This document shows, one piece after another, positions 50,715-59,583 of a stretch of 64,000 nucleotides of DNA. Origin of the DNA: Paraperibacillus esterisolvens (GTDB taxonomy: Bacteria > Bacillota > Bacilli > Bacillales > DSM-1321); the NCBI RefSeq assembly GCF_046237625.1, contig NZ_CP143545.1, forward strand, positions 682,001-746,000, given 5' to 3'. Each line of letters begins with the position of its first letter. Position 1 is the first letter of the stretch. The position numbers were made by a program, and so were the translations under genes. The notes under the pieces are model-generated. The model saw only the letters and a list, made by a program, of their open reading frames with translations. It made no database searches and had not been told where the DNA came from.

Positions 50715-51614
50715 ATGGAACATGAGGTATATAGGCTGCCGGATGGCAGGCTGCTTTCGTATAGAATAACGGGAAAGAGAAGCGGGAGACCGGTAGTATA
50801 TTTTCACGGGTTTGGTTCGCCTTCATCCATCACTCTTGCTCACAGCGAGGAACTAAAGGAGAAAAATTTGTTCCTGCTTGCGGTGGACAGGCCAGGCTAT
50901 GGAAAGTCAAGCGTACATCCAGGCTATACAGCAGAAGACTTTGCGGATGACGTACGTGATTTGCTGGATAACCTGCATATTCAAAGGATTGCACTTTCAG
51001 GATGGTCAACAGGCGGGTTGTTTGCAGAGGCTTTTGCCGCTAAATATCCAGACCGGATCATATCGCTGACGCTGATCGCCAGCACCCTTCCGATCGGGCG
51101 CAAGGATGCAAGGGCTGCTATGCCGGGAAAGTGGAGACCGATCCGATTTGTTGTCACCCGATTCCCTTCATTCCTAAGAAGGCTGGCCAGTCTTTTCAGC
51201 AGAATAATCAATGGTAAATTGAATGGGAAAATCAAGAGGGCCCTGGAAAAAATGCCGAAGGATGACAGGCGGCCGGCAGGAATGACGAGAAATCTCCTTG
51301 ACAGAGCAAGGGTGGAGGGCTTTCAGCATAAGGGGCTTTCTTTCTGCCATGAACTTGAGGCTGTTTGTTCTGCTGATTATCAGCGTGCAAAAGCATCCTT
51401 TCCCGTCTTCATCTGGCAGGGAGACAAGGACAGCATGGCTAATGTCAAATCCTCAGGCTTTTTACAGAGCCAGTATAATGAGGCTGAGCTGTATATCATC
51501 CAGGGCAGACGTCACTATATGATTCTATCCAGATGGAAGGAGATACTTGAGAAGATTCAGCAGGCATATTCGGCAGAACCTATTCCTTTCCGGGGAGATA
51601 GGAGTATTTATTAA
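50715..51614 (+). CDS. Alpha/beta hydrolase
   Basis: A 299-residue alpha/beta hydrolase. Oxyanion-loop HGFG near residue 33, nucleophile elbow GWSTGG near 104, an acid in QGDKD and catalytic His in GRRHYM near 277. The ATG at 50715 follows AGGAG by 7 nt; the earlier reading includes a GGGG/CCCC spacer motif. No neighbour indicates a substrate; it may be an esterase or lipase-like enzyme. Confidence 0.85.
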   Translation: MEHEVYRLPDGRLLSYRITGKRSGRPVVYFHGFGSPSSITLAHSEELKEKNLFLLAVDRPGYGKSSVHPGYTAEDFADDVRDLLDNLHIQRIALSGWSTGGLFAEAFAAKYPDRIISLTLIASTLPIGRKDARAAMPGKWRPIRFVVTRFPSFLRRLASLFSRIINGKLNGKIKRALEKMPKDDRRPAGMTRNLLDRARVEGFQHKGLSFCHELEAVCSADYQRAKASFPVFIWQGDKDSMANVKSSGFLQSQYNEAELYIIQGRRHYMILSRWKEILEKIQQAYSAEPIPFRGDRSIY

Positions 51615-51678
51615 AATAAAACAGTACAGACGAACTATGGGAAATATCAGATAGAGTTGAAAGTTGTCTGAATTTTAA

Positions 51679-51692
51679 GAAAGCGTTATCAT
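51679..51692 (+). promoter_or_regulatory. cre-like CcpA site upstream of the GH43 gene
   Basis: AGAAAGCGTTATCA; the complement TGATAACGCTTTCT fits the cre consensus with one mismatch. It lies 34 bp before the start codon, a position suited to repression by glucose. Confidence 0.5.
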
Positions 51693-51725
51693 GATGGGGA
51701 CAGCTAATCAAAACAGGAGGGGATC

Positions 51726-53567
51726 ATGCTGGTGAAAGTCCTGAAAAAGTTAACAATTGCCATTTTAATGCTTGCGCTTATTCAGACGGGAAGTCTTGGG
51801 GAGGCTGCGGCAAAGTCCAAAGGAAATCATCCTGCCGTTCAGAAAACCTTTAAGAACCCGGTGATAGGAGATGGGGCGGACCCCTGGGTCATTCAGCACA
51901 GTGATGGTTTTTACTATTACACTCAGACGACTGGCGGCAATATCACGATATGGAAGACAAAAGACCTGACAAAGCTTAGCTCTGCGGAGAAAAAGACTGT
52001 CTGGACTCCGGAAAAGGATGCGCCGAACCGCGAGCATCTATGGGCTCCGGAACTGCATTTTATTGAGGGGAAATGGTATATCTACTATGCTGCGTCAGAT
52101 GGTGATATGGGAAAACAGCGGATGTATGTGCTCGAGTCCGACACGGACAATCCAATGGGGAGCTATCATCACCCGGAGGGAACTAACTTCGGAAAAATCA
52201 CGGATCCTTCCGATAAATGGGCGATTGACGGCACTGTCCTTTCCTATAAAGGAAAAATTTATTTTGTCTGGTCAGGCTGGGAAGGCGATGAAAACGTCAG
52301 CCAAAACCTATATATTGCACCGATGAAAAACCCATGGACCATCGGCGGAAAGCGGGTTGAAATATCACGCCCAGAGCTGGCATGGGAAAAAAACGGCACC
52401 CCGCTTATCAATGAGGGGCCGCAAATATTGAAAAATAAACAAGGCAGGGTGTTCATTATTTACTCTGCAAGCGGCAGCTGGACAGATGACTACTGCCTCG
52501 GATTATTGGAGCTGAATGGAAGGAATCCCTTGCTTCAGGATTCATGGACCAAAAAAGAGCAGCCGGTCTTCAAGAGCGATCCTGCCATGAATGTGTATGG
52601 CCCCGGCCACAACAGCTTTGTGAAATCCCCGGATGGAAAGCAGGACTGGATCGTCTACCATGCTGCCAAGTTTAAAGGGGCGGGATGGAACCGGAGTGTA
52701 AGGATGCAGGAGTTTTTCTGGAATAAAGATGGCACCCCTGACTTCAGGAAGCCGGTTGCCGTTGATTCAATTCTAAAGGCACCTTCAGAAGGATCAGGCC
52801 CGGGAGTCATTCCAGGTCAGCCTGGCAAGTCTTATAAATACGAAGCTGAAAAGGCACTGGTAAACCATGCCAGGGTGGTGGAAAACAGCGGCGCTTCCGG
52901 TGGGGCAAAGGTCGGGATGATCGACTTTGAAGACAGCTATATTGATTTTAGTGTCGACGTGCCAAAAGGAGACTACATCCTGAAAGTCAGATATTCCAAT
53001 GGCATGGGGGAAGAGACAAGCCACATCCTGAGTGTGAACGGAGTGCAGCAGGAACTGTTTTATCAGCCATTTGGCTGGGACAGCTGGAAAGAAGCTGAAA
53101 AAGAAGTAACCTTGAATGAAGGGCAAAATTCAATCCGCCTTGGAAAAGGGAAGCTTTTCACAGAAATCGACTCCATTGAGCTGGTACCTAAAAATGTGAA
53201 AATCTTTAAATACGAAGCCGAGCTTGCTGACATCAAGAGTGGCGAAATGATTACAGATGCCCTTGCGTCCAATAAACTAAAAATGGCTGCGCCAAAAGGC
53301 AGCAAGGCCGTGTTCAAGATCAGGACAGACAGAGCTGGCGAGTATAACCTTACTGTCCGAACGAAAACCGAGGCAGGCAAGAAACAGCAGATATTCATAG
53401 CAGGCGCCAGAAAGGGCGTTACCGTCCTTAATAGCTCCGGGAAAGATTGGGGCAGCTATACGGTAAAAACATCCTTACAAGCGGGTATCAATACCATCGT
53501 GATTTCTTCCCCTGGAGGTAAGGCCGAATATGATTATATCTCACTTGAGGAAACAGGAAAGAAGTAG
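51726..53567 (+). CDS. Secreted family 43 glycoside hydrolase with carbohydrate-binding modules
   Basis: A 613-residue exported enzyme. A signal peptide (to about residue 30) is followed by a GH43 five-bladed propeller (residues 40-370): catalytic base Asp in GDGADPWVI, WAPELH, pKa-modulating Asp in WAIDGTV, acid Glu in LINEGPQ. Two modules of the CBM6/CBM35 type follow (YKYEAEKALV near 373 and FKYEAELADI near 495). Expected activity is alpha-L-arabinofuranosidase, arabinanase or beta-xylosidase. AGGAGGGG precedes the ATG. No other polysaccharide genes are near. Confidence 0.88.
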   Translation: MLVKVLKKLTIAILMLALIQTGSLGEAAAKSKGNHPAVQKTFKNPVIGDGADPWVIQHSDGFYYYTQTTGGNITIWKTKDLTKLSSAEKKTVWTPEKDAPNREHLWAPELHFIEGKWYIYYAASDGDMGKQRMYVLESDTDNPMGSYHHPEGTNFGKITDPSDKWAIDGTVLSYKGKIYFVWSGWEGDENVSQNLYIAPMKNPWTIGGKRVEISRPELAWEKNGTPLINEGPQILKNKQGRVFIIYSASGSWTDDYCLGLLELNGRNPLLQDSWTKKEQPVFKSDPAMNVYGPGHNSFVKSPDGKQDWIVYHAAKFKGAGWNRSVRMQEFFWNKDGTPDFRKPVAVDSILKAPSEGSGPGVIPGQPGKSYKYEAEKALVNHARVVENSGASGGAKVGMIDFEDSYIDFSVDVPKGDYILKVRYSNGMGEETSHILSVNGVQQELFYQPFGWDSWKEAEKEVTLNEGQNSIRLGKGKLFTEIDSIELVPKNVKIFKYEAELADIKSGEMITDALASNKLKMAAPKGSKAVFKIRTDRAGEYNLTVRTKTEAGKKQQIFIAGARKGVTVLNSSGKDWGSYTVKTSLQAGINTIVISSPGGKAEYDYISLEETGKK

Positions 53568-53596
53568 GGAGCGGCTGGCTGACCAGGCTGGCAAAC

Positions 53597-53716
53597 ATGC
53601 GTGAAGAATCTTTTAAAACCAAAAAGGAAGCAGGGCAGGCCAAACTGCTTGTTAAAAAACATTTCCAATCAAAAAAGCGTGCAGGCACGGCAGTGCACGT
53701 TGTAAAGAATCGCTAA
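53597..53716 (+). CDS. Possible small basic protein
   Basis: Thirty-nine residues (MREESFKTKKEAGQAKLLVKK, ending VHVVKNR), lysine-rich and helical. The ribosome site is weak. Composition is protein-like, but I know no family. The rest of 53717-53861 holds only weak ORFs and a GAGCC/GGCTC hairpin. Confidence 0.35.
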   Translation: MREESFKTKKEAGQAKLLVKKHFQSKKRAGTAVHVVKNR

Positions 53717-53861
53717 AGACTAAATATGGCCAGCGTCCAGCACGCCTTAAAAATACCAAAAAGAAGAGCCTGTATGTGCAGGCATGTTAAGGCTCCTTTG
53801 GGTATGCCTAAATAGAACCCTGAATATCCTCCATTATTTATCCATCTTCCTGCAAAAACAA

Positions 53862-53886
53862 GTTTAACGATATACATACAGGGAAT
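53862..53886 (+). promoter_or_regulatory. Sigma-B promoter of yfkM
   Basis: GTTTAA (53862-53867), 13-nt spacer, GGGAAT (53881-53886): a near-perfect sigma-B promoter 45 bp before the yfkM start. B. subtilis yfkM belongs to the sigma-B regulon. Confidence 0.8.
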
Positions 53887-53931
53887 TATAATCCTGTAGA
53901 CTTAATGAACTTGCAAGGGAGATGGAAATAA

Positions 53932-54444
53932 ATGAGTAAGATTGCATGTGTAATTACTAGTGATTTTGAAGATTCAGAGTACAGAGACCCGGCGCAGGCT
54001 TTTAAGGAAGCAGGCCATACAGTGGTTACAATTGAGAAGGAAGCAGGTAAGACGGTCAAGGGTAAACAGGGGGAAGTGGAAGTGTCAATCGATGAGTCCA
54101 TTGACTCTGTAAAGCCGGAAGACTTTGATGCGCTGTTCATTCCTGGCGGGTTTTCGCCGGACCAGCTTCGTGCTGATGAACGCTTTGTTCAGTTTGCTAA
54201 GTCCTTCATGGATGAGAAAAAACCTGTTTTTGCTATCTGTCACGGACCGCAGCTTTTGATTACGGCTAAGACACTTGATGGCAGGACAGCTACAGGCTAT
54301 ACCTCAATCCGGGTGGACATGGAAAATGCCGGTGTAAATTTCAAGGATGAAGAAGTAGTTGTATGCGGAAACCAGCTGGTTACCAGCCGTACCCCGGATG
54401 ATATTCCAGCATTCTCGAGAGAATCACTGAAGCTTTTAAGCTAA
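53932..54444 (+). CDS. yfkM: General stress protein 18-type DJ-1/PfpI family protein
   Basis: A 170-residue cytoplasmic protein of the DJ-1/PfpI family. The nucleophile elbow AICHGPQ holds the conserved Cys-His near residue 103, and the Glu near 14 (SDFEDSEYRDP) completes the site. Relatives protect against glycation or act as chaperone-like proteins. The preceding sigma-B promoter and the following yfk genes support the match with B. subtilis YfkM. Confidence 0.9.
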   Translation: MSKIACVITSDFEDSEYRDPAQAFKEAGHTVVTIEKEAGKTVKGKQGEVEVSIDESIDSVKPEDFDALFIPGGFSPDQLRADERFVQFAKSFMDEKKPVFAICHGPQLLITAKTLDGRTATGYTSIRVDMENAGVNFKDEEVVVCGNQLVTSRTPDDIPAFSRESLKLLS

Positions 54445-54456
54445 TGACACAAGCAG

Positions 54457-54493
54457 AACGGGAAATGGAGATACTCCGTTTTCCGTTTTTTTT
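54457..54493 (+). terminator. Terminator after yfkM
   Basis: AACGGGAAATGGAG pairs imperfectly with CTCCGTTTTCCGTT, followed by six or more T. Confidence 0.75.
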
Positions 54494-54540
54494 ATTTTGG
54501 TATAGAATAAGGGAAAACAGTATATTCAGGAGTGTTTTGG

Positions 54541-55287
54541 ATGATAGTGAACAAATCGAGCCGGGAAATAGAAGCCATGCATGAAGCTGGAAGGCTGCTG
54601 GCGGCCTGCCACAGGGAAATTGCCAGCCTGGTCGCCCCCGGTATAACAACCTGGGAAATTGATGCATTCGTGGAGCGATTCTTGAAAAAACATGGCGCCA
54701 CTCCTCAGCAGAAGGGCTACAGGGGCTATGAGTATGCTACATGTGCCAGCATCAATGATGAGATATGCCATGGTTTCCCTCGGAAGGAACCTTTGAAAAC
54801 CGGAGACATTGTAACCATCGATATGGTGGTTAATTTAAATGGCGCCCTTGCAGATTCGGCGTGGTCTTATCCCGTAGGCGAAGTATCTCCTGAAGCTTCG
54901 CGGCTGTTATCAGTGACAAAGGAAGCTCTGTACAGAGGAATAGATGCCTCACAGCCAGGAAACCGGATCGGCGATGTCGGGCATGCCATCCAAACATTCA
55001 CTGAAGCAGAAGGGTTTTCAGTTGTACGCGACTTCATCGGCCATGGCATTGGTGCCAGCATTCATGAAAAGCCGGATGTTCCACATTTCGGATTGCCTGG
55101 AAAAGGAATCCGGATTAAAGAGGGGATGGTCTTTACGATCGAGCCAATGATCAACACCGGAGCCTGCCAGAGTAAGATGGACTCGAATAAATGGACGGCG
55201 CGGACAGCGGACGGCGGTTTGTCTGCCCAATTTGAGCATACCATCGCCATCACAGGGAAAGGCCCAATTATTTTAACCGAACAGTAA
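54541..55287 (+). CDS. map: Methionine aminopeptidase, type I
   Basis: Removes the N-terminal Met from new proteins. It has 248 residues and all five metal ligands: Asp in TIDMVV, Asp in ALADSAW, His in GHGIGASIHE, Glu in FTIEPM and Glu in FEHTIAI. It resembles the second Bacillus enzyme (YflG/MapB), since the housekeeping copy sits in the ribosomal protein operon. The ATG at 54541 has AGGAG 9 nt upstream; a GTG at 54532 is less likely. A terminator follows. Confidence 0.92.
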   Translation: MIVNKSSREIEAMHEAGRLLAACHREIASLVAPGITTWEIDAFVERFLKKHGATPQQKGYRGYEYATCASINDEICHGFPRKEPLKTGDIVTIDMVVNLNGALADSAWSYPVGEVSPEASRLLSVTKEALYRGIDASQPGNRIGDVGHAIQTFTEAEGFSVVRDFIGHGIGASIHEKPDVPHFGLPGKGIRIKEGMVFTIEPMINTGACQSKMDSNKWTARTADGGLSAQFEHTIAITGKGPIILTEQ

Positions 55288-55290
55288 AAT

Positions 55291-55322
55291 AAAAAAAGCA
55301 TCCAAGGATGCTTTTTTTATTT
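55291..55322. terminator. Bidirectional terminator
   Basis: AAAAAAGCATCC pairs with GGATGCTTTTTT across AA, with T-runs on both strands between convergent genes. Confidence 0.9.
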
Positions 55323-55334
55323 TTTCAGAGCTGT

Positions 55335-55559
55335 TCAGGCATTCCTCAGTTTTCCCAATTCTTCAGCTATGGCCTCCAGCTCACGCGGAGTGAAATTGGT
55401 TTTCTTCATGACCATTGCATAAATGTCGTGAAGCTCTTCGTACATTTCCTGATTAAAATTAGAGGCTTTTACCGCACCGATATTCATGACCTTTAATCTT
55501 TCAATAATCTTTTCCACCATGTATTCTACATTTTCCGGCGTGTTCTGTGTCAAATCCAT
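55335..55559 (-). CDS. yfkK: YfkK family protein (UPF0435/DUF1128)
   Basis: Seventy-four residues, helical, soluble. NVEYMVEKIIERLKVMNIGAVKASNF and ELEAIAEELGKLRNA match B. subtilis YfkK, a short protein of unknown function. It lies in the same block as yfkM and yfkH. Confidence 0.88.
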   Translation of the reverse strand: MDLTQNTPENVEYMVEKIIERLKVMNIGAVKASNFNQEMYEELHDIYAMVMKKTNFTPRELEAIAEELGKLRNA

Positions 55560-55681
55560 TTTCTACCCTCTCCCATAACAAATGATATCTTTCATCTTTC
55601 ATTAAATATGCCTAAAAGTCAATCACTTACTTGTTTTTCATCCATGCTGTGTCCGCATACATTGTTGCTGTTATTAAAAAT

Positions 55682-55796
55682 GTGGATTGCAGCGAGAGGC
55701 ACTCGCTTTTTCTCGGCGCGGACGGTGAGACCCTCATCTTTCGCCTGGGGGGTCTCACCTGTCCCGCTTTCCCTGCCGCTTTTCGCTGCAATCCAC
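55682..55796. repeat. GC-rich hairpin repeat family 3, copy 2, with 14-bp terminal inverted repeats
   Basis: GTGGATTGCAGCGA (55682-55695) and its exact complement (55783-55796) bound the element; inside, GGTGAGACCC pairs with GGGTCTCACC. CTGTCCCGC links it to copies 1 and 3. Nothing else supported lies between 55560 and 55934. Confidence 0.8.
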
Positions 55797-55934
55797 TTGC
55801 TTATTATTTTGCCCTCCCTTAAAAAGTCTCTCAAGCCTCCCCGTATGCAAGTGCCAGGCATAATAATTTCATCTTTGAGAAAAATAAGACAGCACCATGT
55901 CATTCACCGATAATTTTTTGCAGGAGGGATACGA

Positions 55935-56321
55935 ATGGATCAGTATACCGTTCAAAGCAGAGGGAACAGCAAGCTCTTTAGGGGCCTTATGTTTGGAGCT
56001 CTTGCAGGAGGGGCGGTGGCAATGCTTGACCGGGCGACCCGCCAGAATTTCCTTGATGGTACAGGCAGGTCATACCGGGGTGTAAAGTCTTTCCTGTCAA
56101 GCCCGATGGAAGCCCTGGTGAGGATGGGCGAATTTTCAAGCAGGCTTCGTTCACAGATTGAAGAAATTACGGATGATATCAATTTCATCTCGGAAAAAGT
56201 GGATGAACTAAAGGGAGTCCCGCTTCAGGTTGCGGAGGCAGTCATGGATACAAAGGATGTCATCACAAACCATGGACATGCTTCAAATGGGGCAGCTTCA
56301 GACAGCTATACTGCACATTAA
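55935..56321 (+). CDS. YtxH-like stress protein
   Basis: A 128-residue protein with a short Gly/Ala-rich membrane stretch (GLMFGALAGGAVAML, residues 17-31) as in YtxH-type stress proteins, followed by an amphipathic helical domain (FSSRLRSQIEEITDDINFISEKVDELKG). AGGAGGG precedes the ATG. It is 21 bp upstream of yfkH, so probably in one operon. Function unknown. Confidence 0.65.
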   Translation: MDQYTVQSRGNSKLFRGLMFGALAGGAVAMLDRATRQNFLDGTGRSYRGVKSFLSSPMEALVRMGEFSSRLRSQIEEITDDINFISEKVDELKGVPLQVAEAVMDTKDVITNHGHASNGAASDSYTAH

Positions 56322-56342
56322 AAGATAAAGCGAGCTGGGAAT

Positions 56343-57182
56343 ATGAAAACCGGTAAAAACATTTCAGACAAATCAGTCTTAAAGGAACTTTTTTCACGTC
56401 TCTTTGTTGATGATTTGTCTGGAATGGCGGCCCAGCTTGCTTTCTTTTTTCTGCTTTCTCTGTTTCCTTTCATGATATTCCTTGTTTCACTGCTTCCTTA
56501 TCTGCCCATCAAGACAGAAGATATTCTTGCCTTTGCTGCCATGTACGCACCTGAAGATACAACGGCAATGATTGAGCAGGAATTAACCAGCGTTTTGAAT
56601 GGAAGCGGAAAGCTTCTGTCCGTTGGAATCATTGGAACTGTCTGGTCAGCCTCAGCTGGCATGAATGCGATTATAAGGTCATTTAATAAAGCATACCGGA
56701 TTAAAAATGGCCGGCATTTTGCTCTGTCCAGGCTGTTATCCATTCTGTTTACGCTGGGCATGTTGATCGTGTTTGTCATTGCGCTTCTGTTTCCGGTCTT
56801 TGGCAGGCAGATCGGCTTCCTGCTTGCCGATTACTTTGGTATGTCGGTGGAATTCCTGTCTGTCTGGAATCTTTTTCGGTGGGCGATCAGCGGTTTTGTC
56901 CTGCTGGTGATGTTTATGATGATTTACTGGCTTGCTCCAAGCATTAAGCTGAAATGCCTTACGGTGCTGCCCGGGGCCATCTTTGCCACAATCGGCTGGA
57001 TTATCGTATCATATGCTTTTTCCATCTATGTAGAAAAAGTCGCCCATTACTCCGCGATGTATGGAAGTCTGGGCGGGATAATTGTCCTGATGATCTGGTT
57101 TTATTTAACCGGGATTATTTTGATTATAGGCGGTGAAATCAACGCGGTCATCAGCAGCAGGACAAAGCCTTCCGAATGCTAA
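56343..57182 (+). CDS. yfkH: YihY/BrkB-family membrane protein YfkH
   Basis: A 279-residue integral membrane protein with six transmembrane segments, once called ribonuclease BN-like. MAAQLAFFFLLSLFPFMIFLVSLLPYL, GTVWSASAGMNAIIRSFNKAY and YGSLGGIIVLMIWFYLTGIILIIGGEIN are the family landmarks. Size and position match B. subtilis YfkH. Transport of a lipid or small molecule is possible but unproven. Confidence 0.88.
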   Translation: MKTGKNISDKSVLKELFSRLFVDDLSGMAAQLAFFFLLSLFPFMIFLVSLLPYLPIKTEDILAFAAMYAPEDTTAMIEQELTSVLNGSGKLLSVGIIGTVWSASAGMNAIIRSFNKAYRIKNGRHFALSRLLSILFTLGMLIVFVIALLFPVFGRQIGFLLADYFGMSVEFLSVWNLFRWAISGFVLLVMFMMIYWLAPSIKLKCLTVLPGAIFATIGWIIVSYAFSIYVEKVAHYSAMYGSLGGIIVLMIWFYLTGIILIIGGEINAVISSRTKPSEC

Positions 57183-57250
57183 AAAAGAGGCCTTCACAAA
57201 GAGGGGGGAAATCAGAATCCGCCGTTCTTTTAGAAAAGCCTCTTTTATTT
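57181..57250 (+). terminator. Terminator after yfkH
   Basis: AAAAAAGAGGC pairs with GCCTCTTTTA across a long loop. Confidence 0.6.
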
Positions 57251-57252
57251 AG

Positions 57253-57347
57253 GTCAGCGGGACGGTACGGTAAGACCCCACAGGCAAAGCGAGGAGGCCC
57301 CCCGCCCGCTCCAATGGAGTGCCTGCAGCGGATATCAACTTTCTAGT
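57253..57347. repeat. GC-rich hairpin repeat family 3, copy 3 (inverted)
   Basis: GCGGGACGGT, AAGACCCCACAGGC, GCGAGGAGGCC, and GCGGATATCAACTTTCTAGTCCAA are the complement of copy 1 (TTGGACAAGAAGGTTGATTTC to GTCTCACCTGTCCCGC). It lies between the convergent yfkH and metal ATPase genes. Confidence 0.75.
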
Positions 57348-57360
57348 CCAATAACACAGT

Positions 57361-59292
57361 TTAACGCAGCAGCCGCAGGCTGTTAAGGATTACAAGGATT
57401 GTGCTGCCTTCATGGCCGATAACTCCAAAAGGCAGGTCAAGCACCTGAAAGAAATTGGAGCAGATTAATGCCAGAATGACGGTAATGGAGAAGAAAACAT
57501 TCTGCTTGATGATGGTATTCATTCTTTTTGAAAGCTTAATGGCTTCGGCAATGCGGGGAAGGTCATTCTTCATCAGCACCACATCCGCTGTCTCAAGGGC
57601 AACATCTGTACCGCCGCCCATAGCGATTCCAACCGTGGAGGCGGCAAGAGCAGGCGCATCATTGATGCCGTCCCCGACCATCGCCACAGACCCGAAGCGG
57701 TCTTTAAGGCTGTGAACTTCCTCAACCTTTGTCTCAGGAAGGCACTCTGCAATGAATTCATCGACATGGCTCTCACCGGCGATGGCTTTTGCAGTTTGAG
57801 TGCTGTCCCCGGTAAGCATGAAGGTATAAACACCCTGTGCCTTCAGTTCTTCAACGGCTGAAGCCGTCTCGGCCCGGACAACATCCTTTAGGGCAATGAC
57901 TCCGGCAATGCCGCTGTCGTCCCTGGCGTATACGAGTGTTTTTCCTTCTTCAGCCAGACGTGCAGCTGCACCATCCTGGAAGGCAAGTGCATCCTCTGTG
58001 CCAACAAAATCCGCTTTCCCGATTTTCAGGAACCTGCCATTCAAAAGGGCCTGAACGCCCCATCCCGATATGTCTTCCATGTTTTCCGGTTTCATGAAAG
58101 TTCGGTCTGTTTGTTCCTGAAAATGCTTAACAATGGATTGTGCAAGCGGATGGCTTGAATAATTCTCGAGTGAGGCCGCATAGTACAGGAATTCATCCCT
58201 TCCCCAGTCATCACGGGTCAAAATATCAGTCACTTCAGGCTTCCCCTGTGTAAGGGTACCTGTTTTATCAAACGCGACAGCCCTCAAACTGCCCAGATTC
58301 TCTAAGTGAACTCCGCCTTTGAATAGGATACCGTGTCGTGCGCCATTTGAGATGGCAGAAAGAGTAGCGGGCATGATGGATGCAACTAGTGCGCATGGGG
58401 AGGCAACCACCAGCAGGATCATGGCTCTGTAAAAGGTCTCATTCCAGGTCCAGCCGAGTACGAAATGTGGTACGAACATCATCAGGAGGACAACGGACAG
58501 TACCACTTTTACATATGTCCCTTCAAAGCGTTCGATGAACTGCTGCGAAGGAGATTTTTCGCTCTGAGCATTTTGTACAAGTTGAATGATCTTCTGGAAC
58601 AGAGTTTCATCATTTTCCTTTGTCATCTCTACTATAATCGAACCGCGCAGATTCACCGTGCCGGCAAACACTTCATCGTTTGGCCCCTTGGTGACGGGGA
58701 TGGATTCTCCGGTGATTGCCGCTTCATCAAGGTTGGTGCTGCCTTCTGAGATCCGTCCATCAGATGGGACACGCTCTCCCGGCTTTACCAGGATACGGTC
58801 GCCAGGAGAAAGGGAAGTAATATGCACCCGTACTTCCCGTCCGGAATCATCGATCCTGATTGCCTCCTCGGGCTGGAGATCCATCAGCGCGGATATTTCA
58901 CGTGAACTTTTGTCCATCGTGTACGTTTCCAGGGCACCGCTCACTGCGAAGATAAAGATCAAAATCGCGCCCTCCGTCCAATAACCAATCACTGCCGAGC
59001 CGACAGCTGCAAAGATCATCAGCATTTCCACATTAAGCTCTTTATTTTTAATCGTTTCCTCAATACCTTCTTTCGCTTTAGCAAAGCCGCCGATTATAAA
59101 GGCGAGAAGATAGGCTGTTATGGAAGGTACATTCAGACCTTCACGGGCTAAAAGCCAGCCGGCGAGGATCAGGATGCCGCTTACACCGGCCGCTATCAAT
59201 TCAGCATTTGTCCTGAAGCGGTCCAAGAGGGAATTTCCTGATAGATCCCTCCCTAACCCGCTATGGTCGATTGTTTTTGTTTCTGTCTGCAT
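57361..59292 (-). CDS. P1B-type metal ATPase, PfeT/ZosA-like
   Basis: A 643-residue heavy-metal ATPase without an N-terminal metal-binding domain. Actuator TGES, metal-site SPC (VVASPCAL), phosphorylated Asp in DKTGTLT, and MVGDGINDAPAL are present. The last helix ends in HEGSTILVILNSLRLL. SPC plus HEGxT is the P1B-4 pattern, for Fe(II)/Zn/Co. B. subtilis PfeT (formerly ZosA) exports ferrous iron under PerR control. A Fur-family-like box is about 55 bp upstream. The metal is an inference. Confidence 0.88.
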   Translation of the reverse strand: MQTETKTIDHSGLGRDLSGNSLLDRFRTNAELIAAGVSGILILAGWLLAREGLNVPSITAYLLAFIIGGFAKAKEGIEETIKNKELNVEMLMIFAAVGSAVIGYWTEGAILIFIFAVSGALETYTMDKSSREISALMDLQPEEAIRIDDSGREVRVHITSLSPGDRILVKPGERVPSDGRISEGSTNLDEAAITGESIPVTKGPNDEVFAGTVNLRGSIIVEMTKENDETLFQKIIQLVQNAQSEKSPSQQFIERFEGTYVKVVLSVVLLMMFVPHFVLGWTWNETFYRAMILLVVASPCALVASIMPATLSAISNGARHGILFKGGVHLENLGSLRAVAFDKTGTLTQGKPEVTDILTRDDWGRDEFLYYAASLENYSSHPLAQSIVKHFQEQTDRTFMKPENMEDISGWGVQALLNGRFLKIGKADFVGTEDALAFQDGAAARLAEEGKTLVYARDDSGIAGVIALKDVVRAETASAVEELKAQGVYTFMLTGDSTQTAKAIAGESHVDEFIAECLPETKVEEVHSLKDRFGSVAMVGDGINDAPALAASTVGIAMGGGTDVALETADVVLMKNDLPRIAEAIKLSKRMNTIIKQNVFFSITVILALICSNFFQVLDLPFGVIGHEGSTILVILNSLRLLR

Positions 59293-59344
59293 AGTCTGCC
59301 TCCTCTAGTCAGTGCGATTTATGCTTGTATTATCTAATTGAGAA

Positions 59345-59359
59345 AGATATTCATAATCA
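59345..59359 (-). promoter_or_regulatory. Fur/PerR-like 7-1-7 box upstream of the metal ATPase
   Basis: The minus strand reads TGATTATGAATATCT, matching 12 of 15 bases of the Fur-type 7-1-7 sequence TGATAATNATTATCA. No other element is obvious in 59293-59583. Confidence 0.4.
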
Positions 59360-59583
59360 AGAAGTACTTAAAAAAGATGAAAGCTGCCACCGTATTGATG
59401 ACAGCAAGGAATATAGCTTTCTTCTCCTAAAAAAGGGAAGGATTCGGAACATTCTCTACATTAGAATAAATATAATTTAATATGTTTTTATCCTACCACA
59501 GGTTCAGATTAAAGGAAAGCAGGTTTTCTTGAATTCCTTATACAAAATTATCCATCGGATAAATGGCAAAGCATGGCCCCGGG

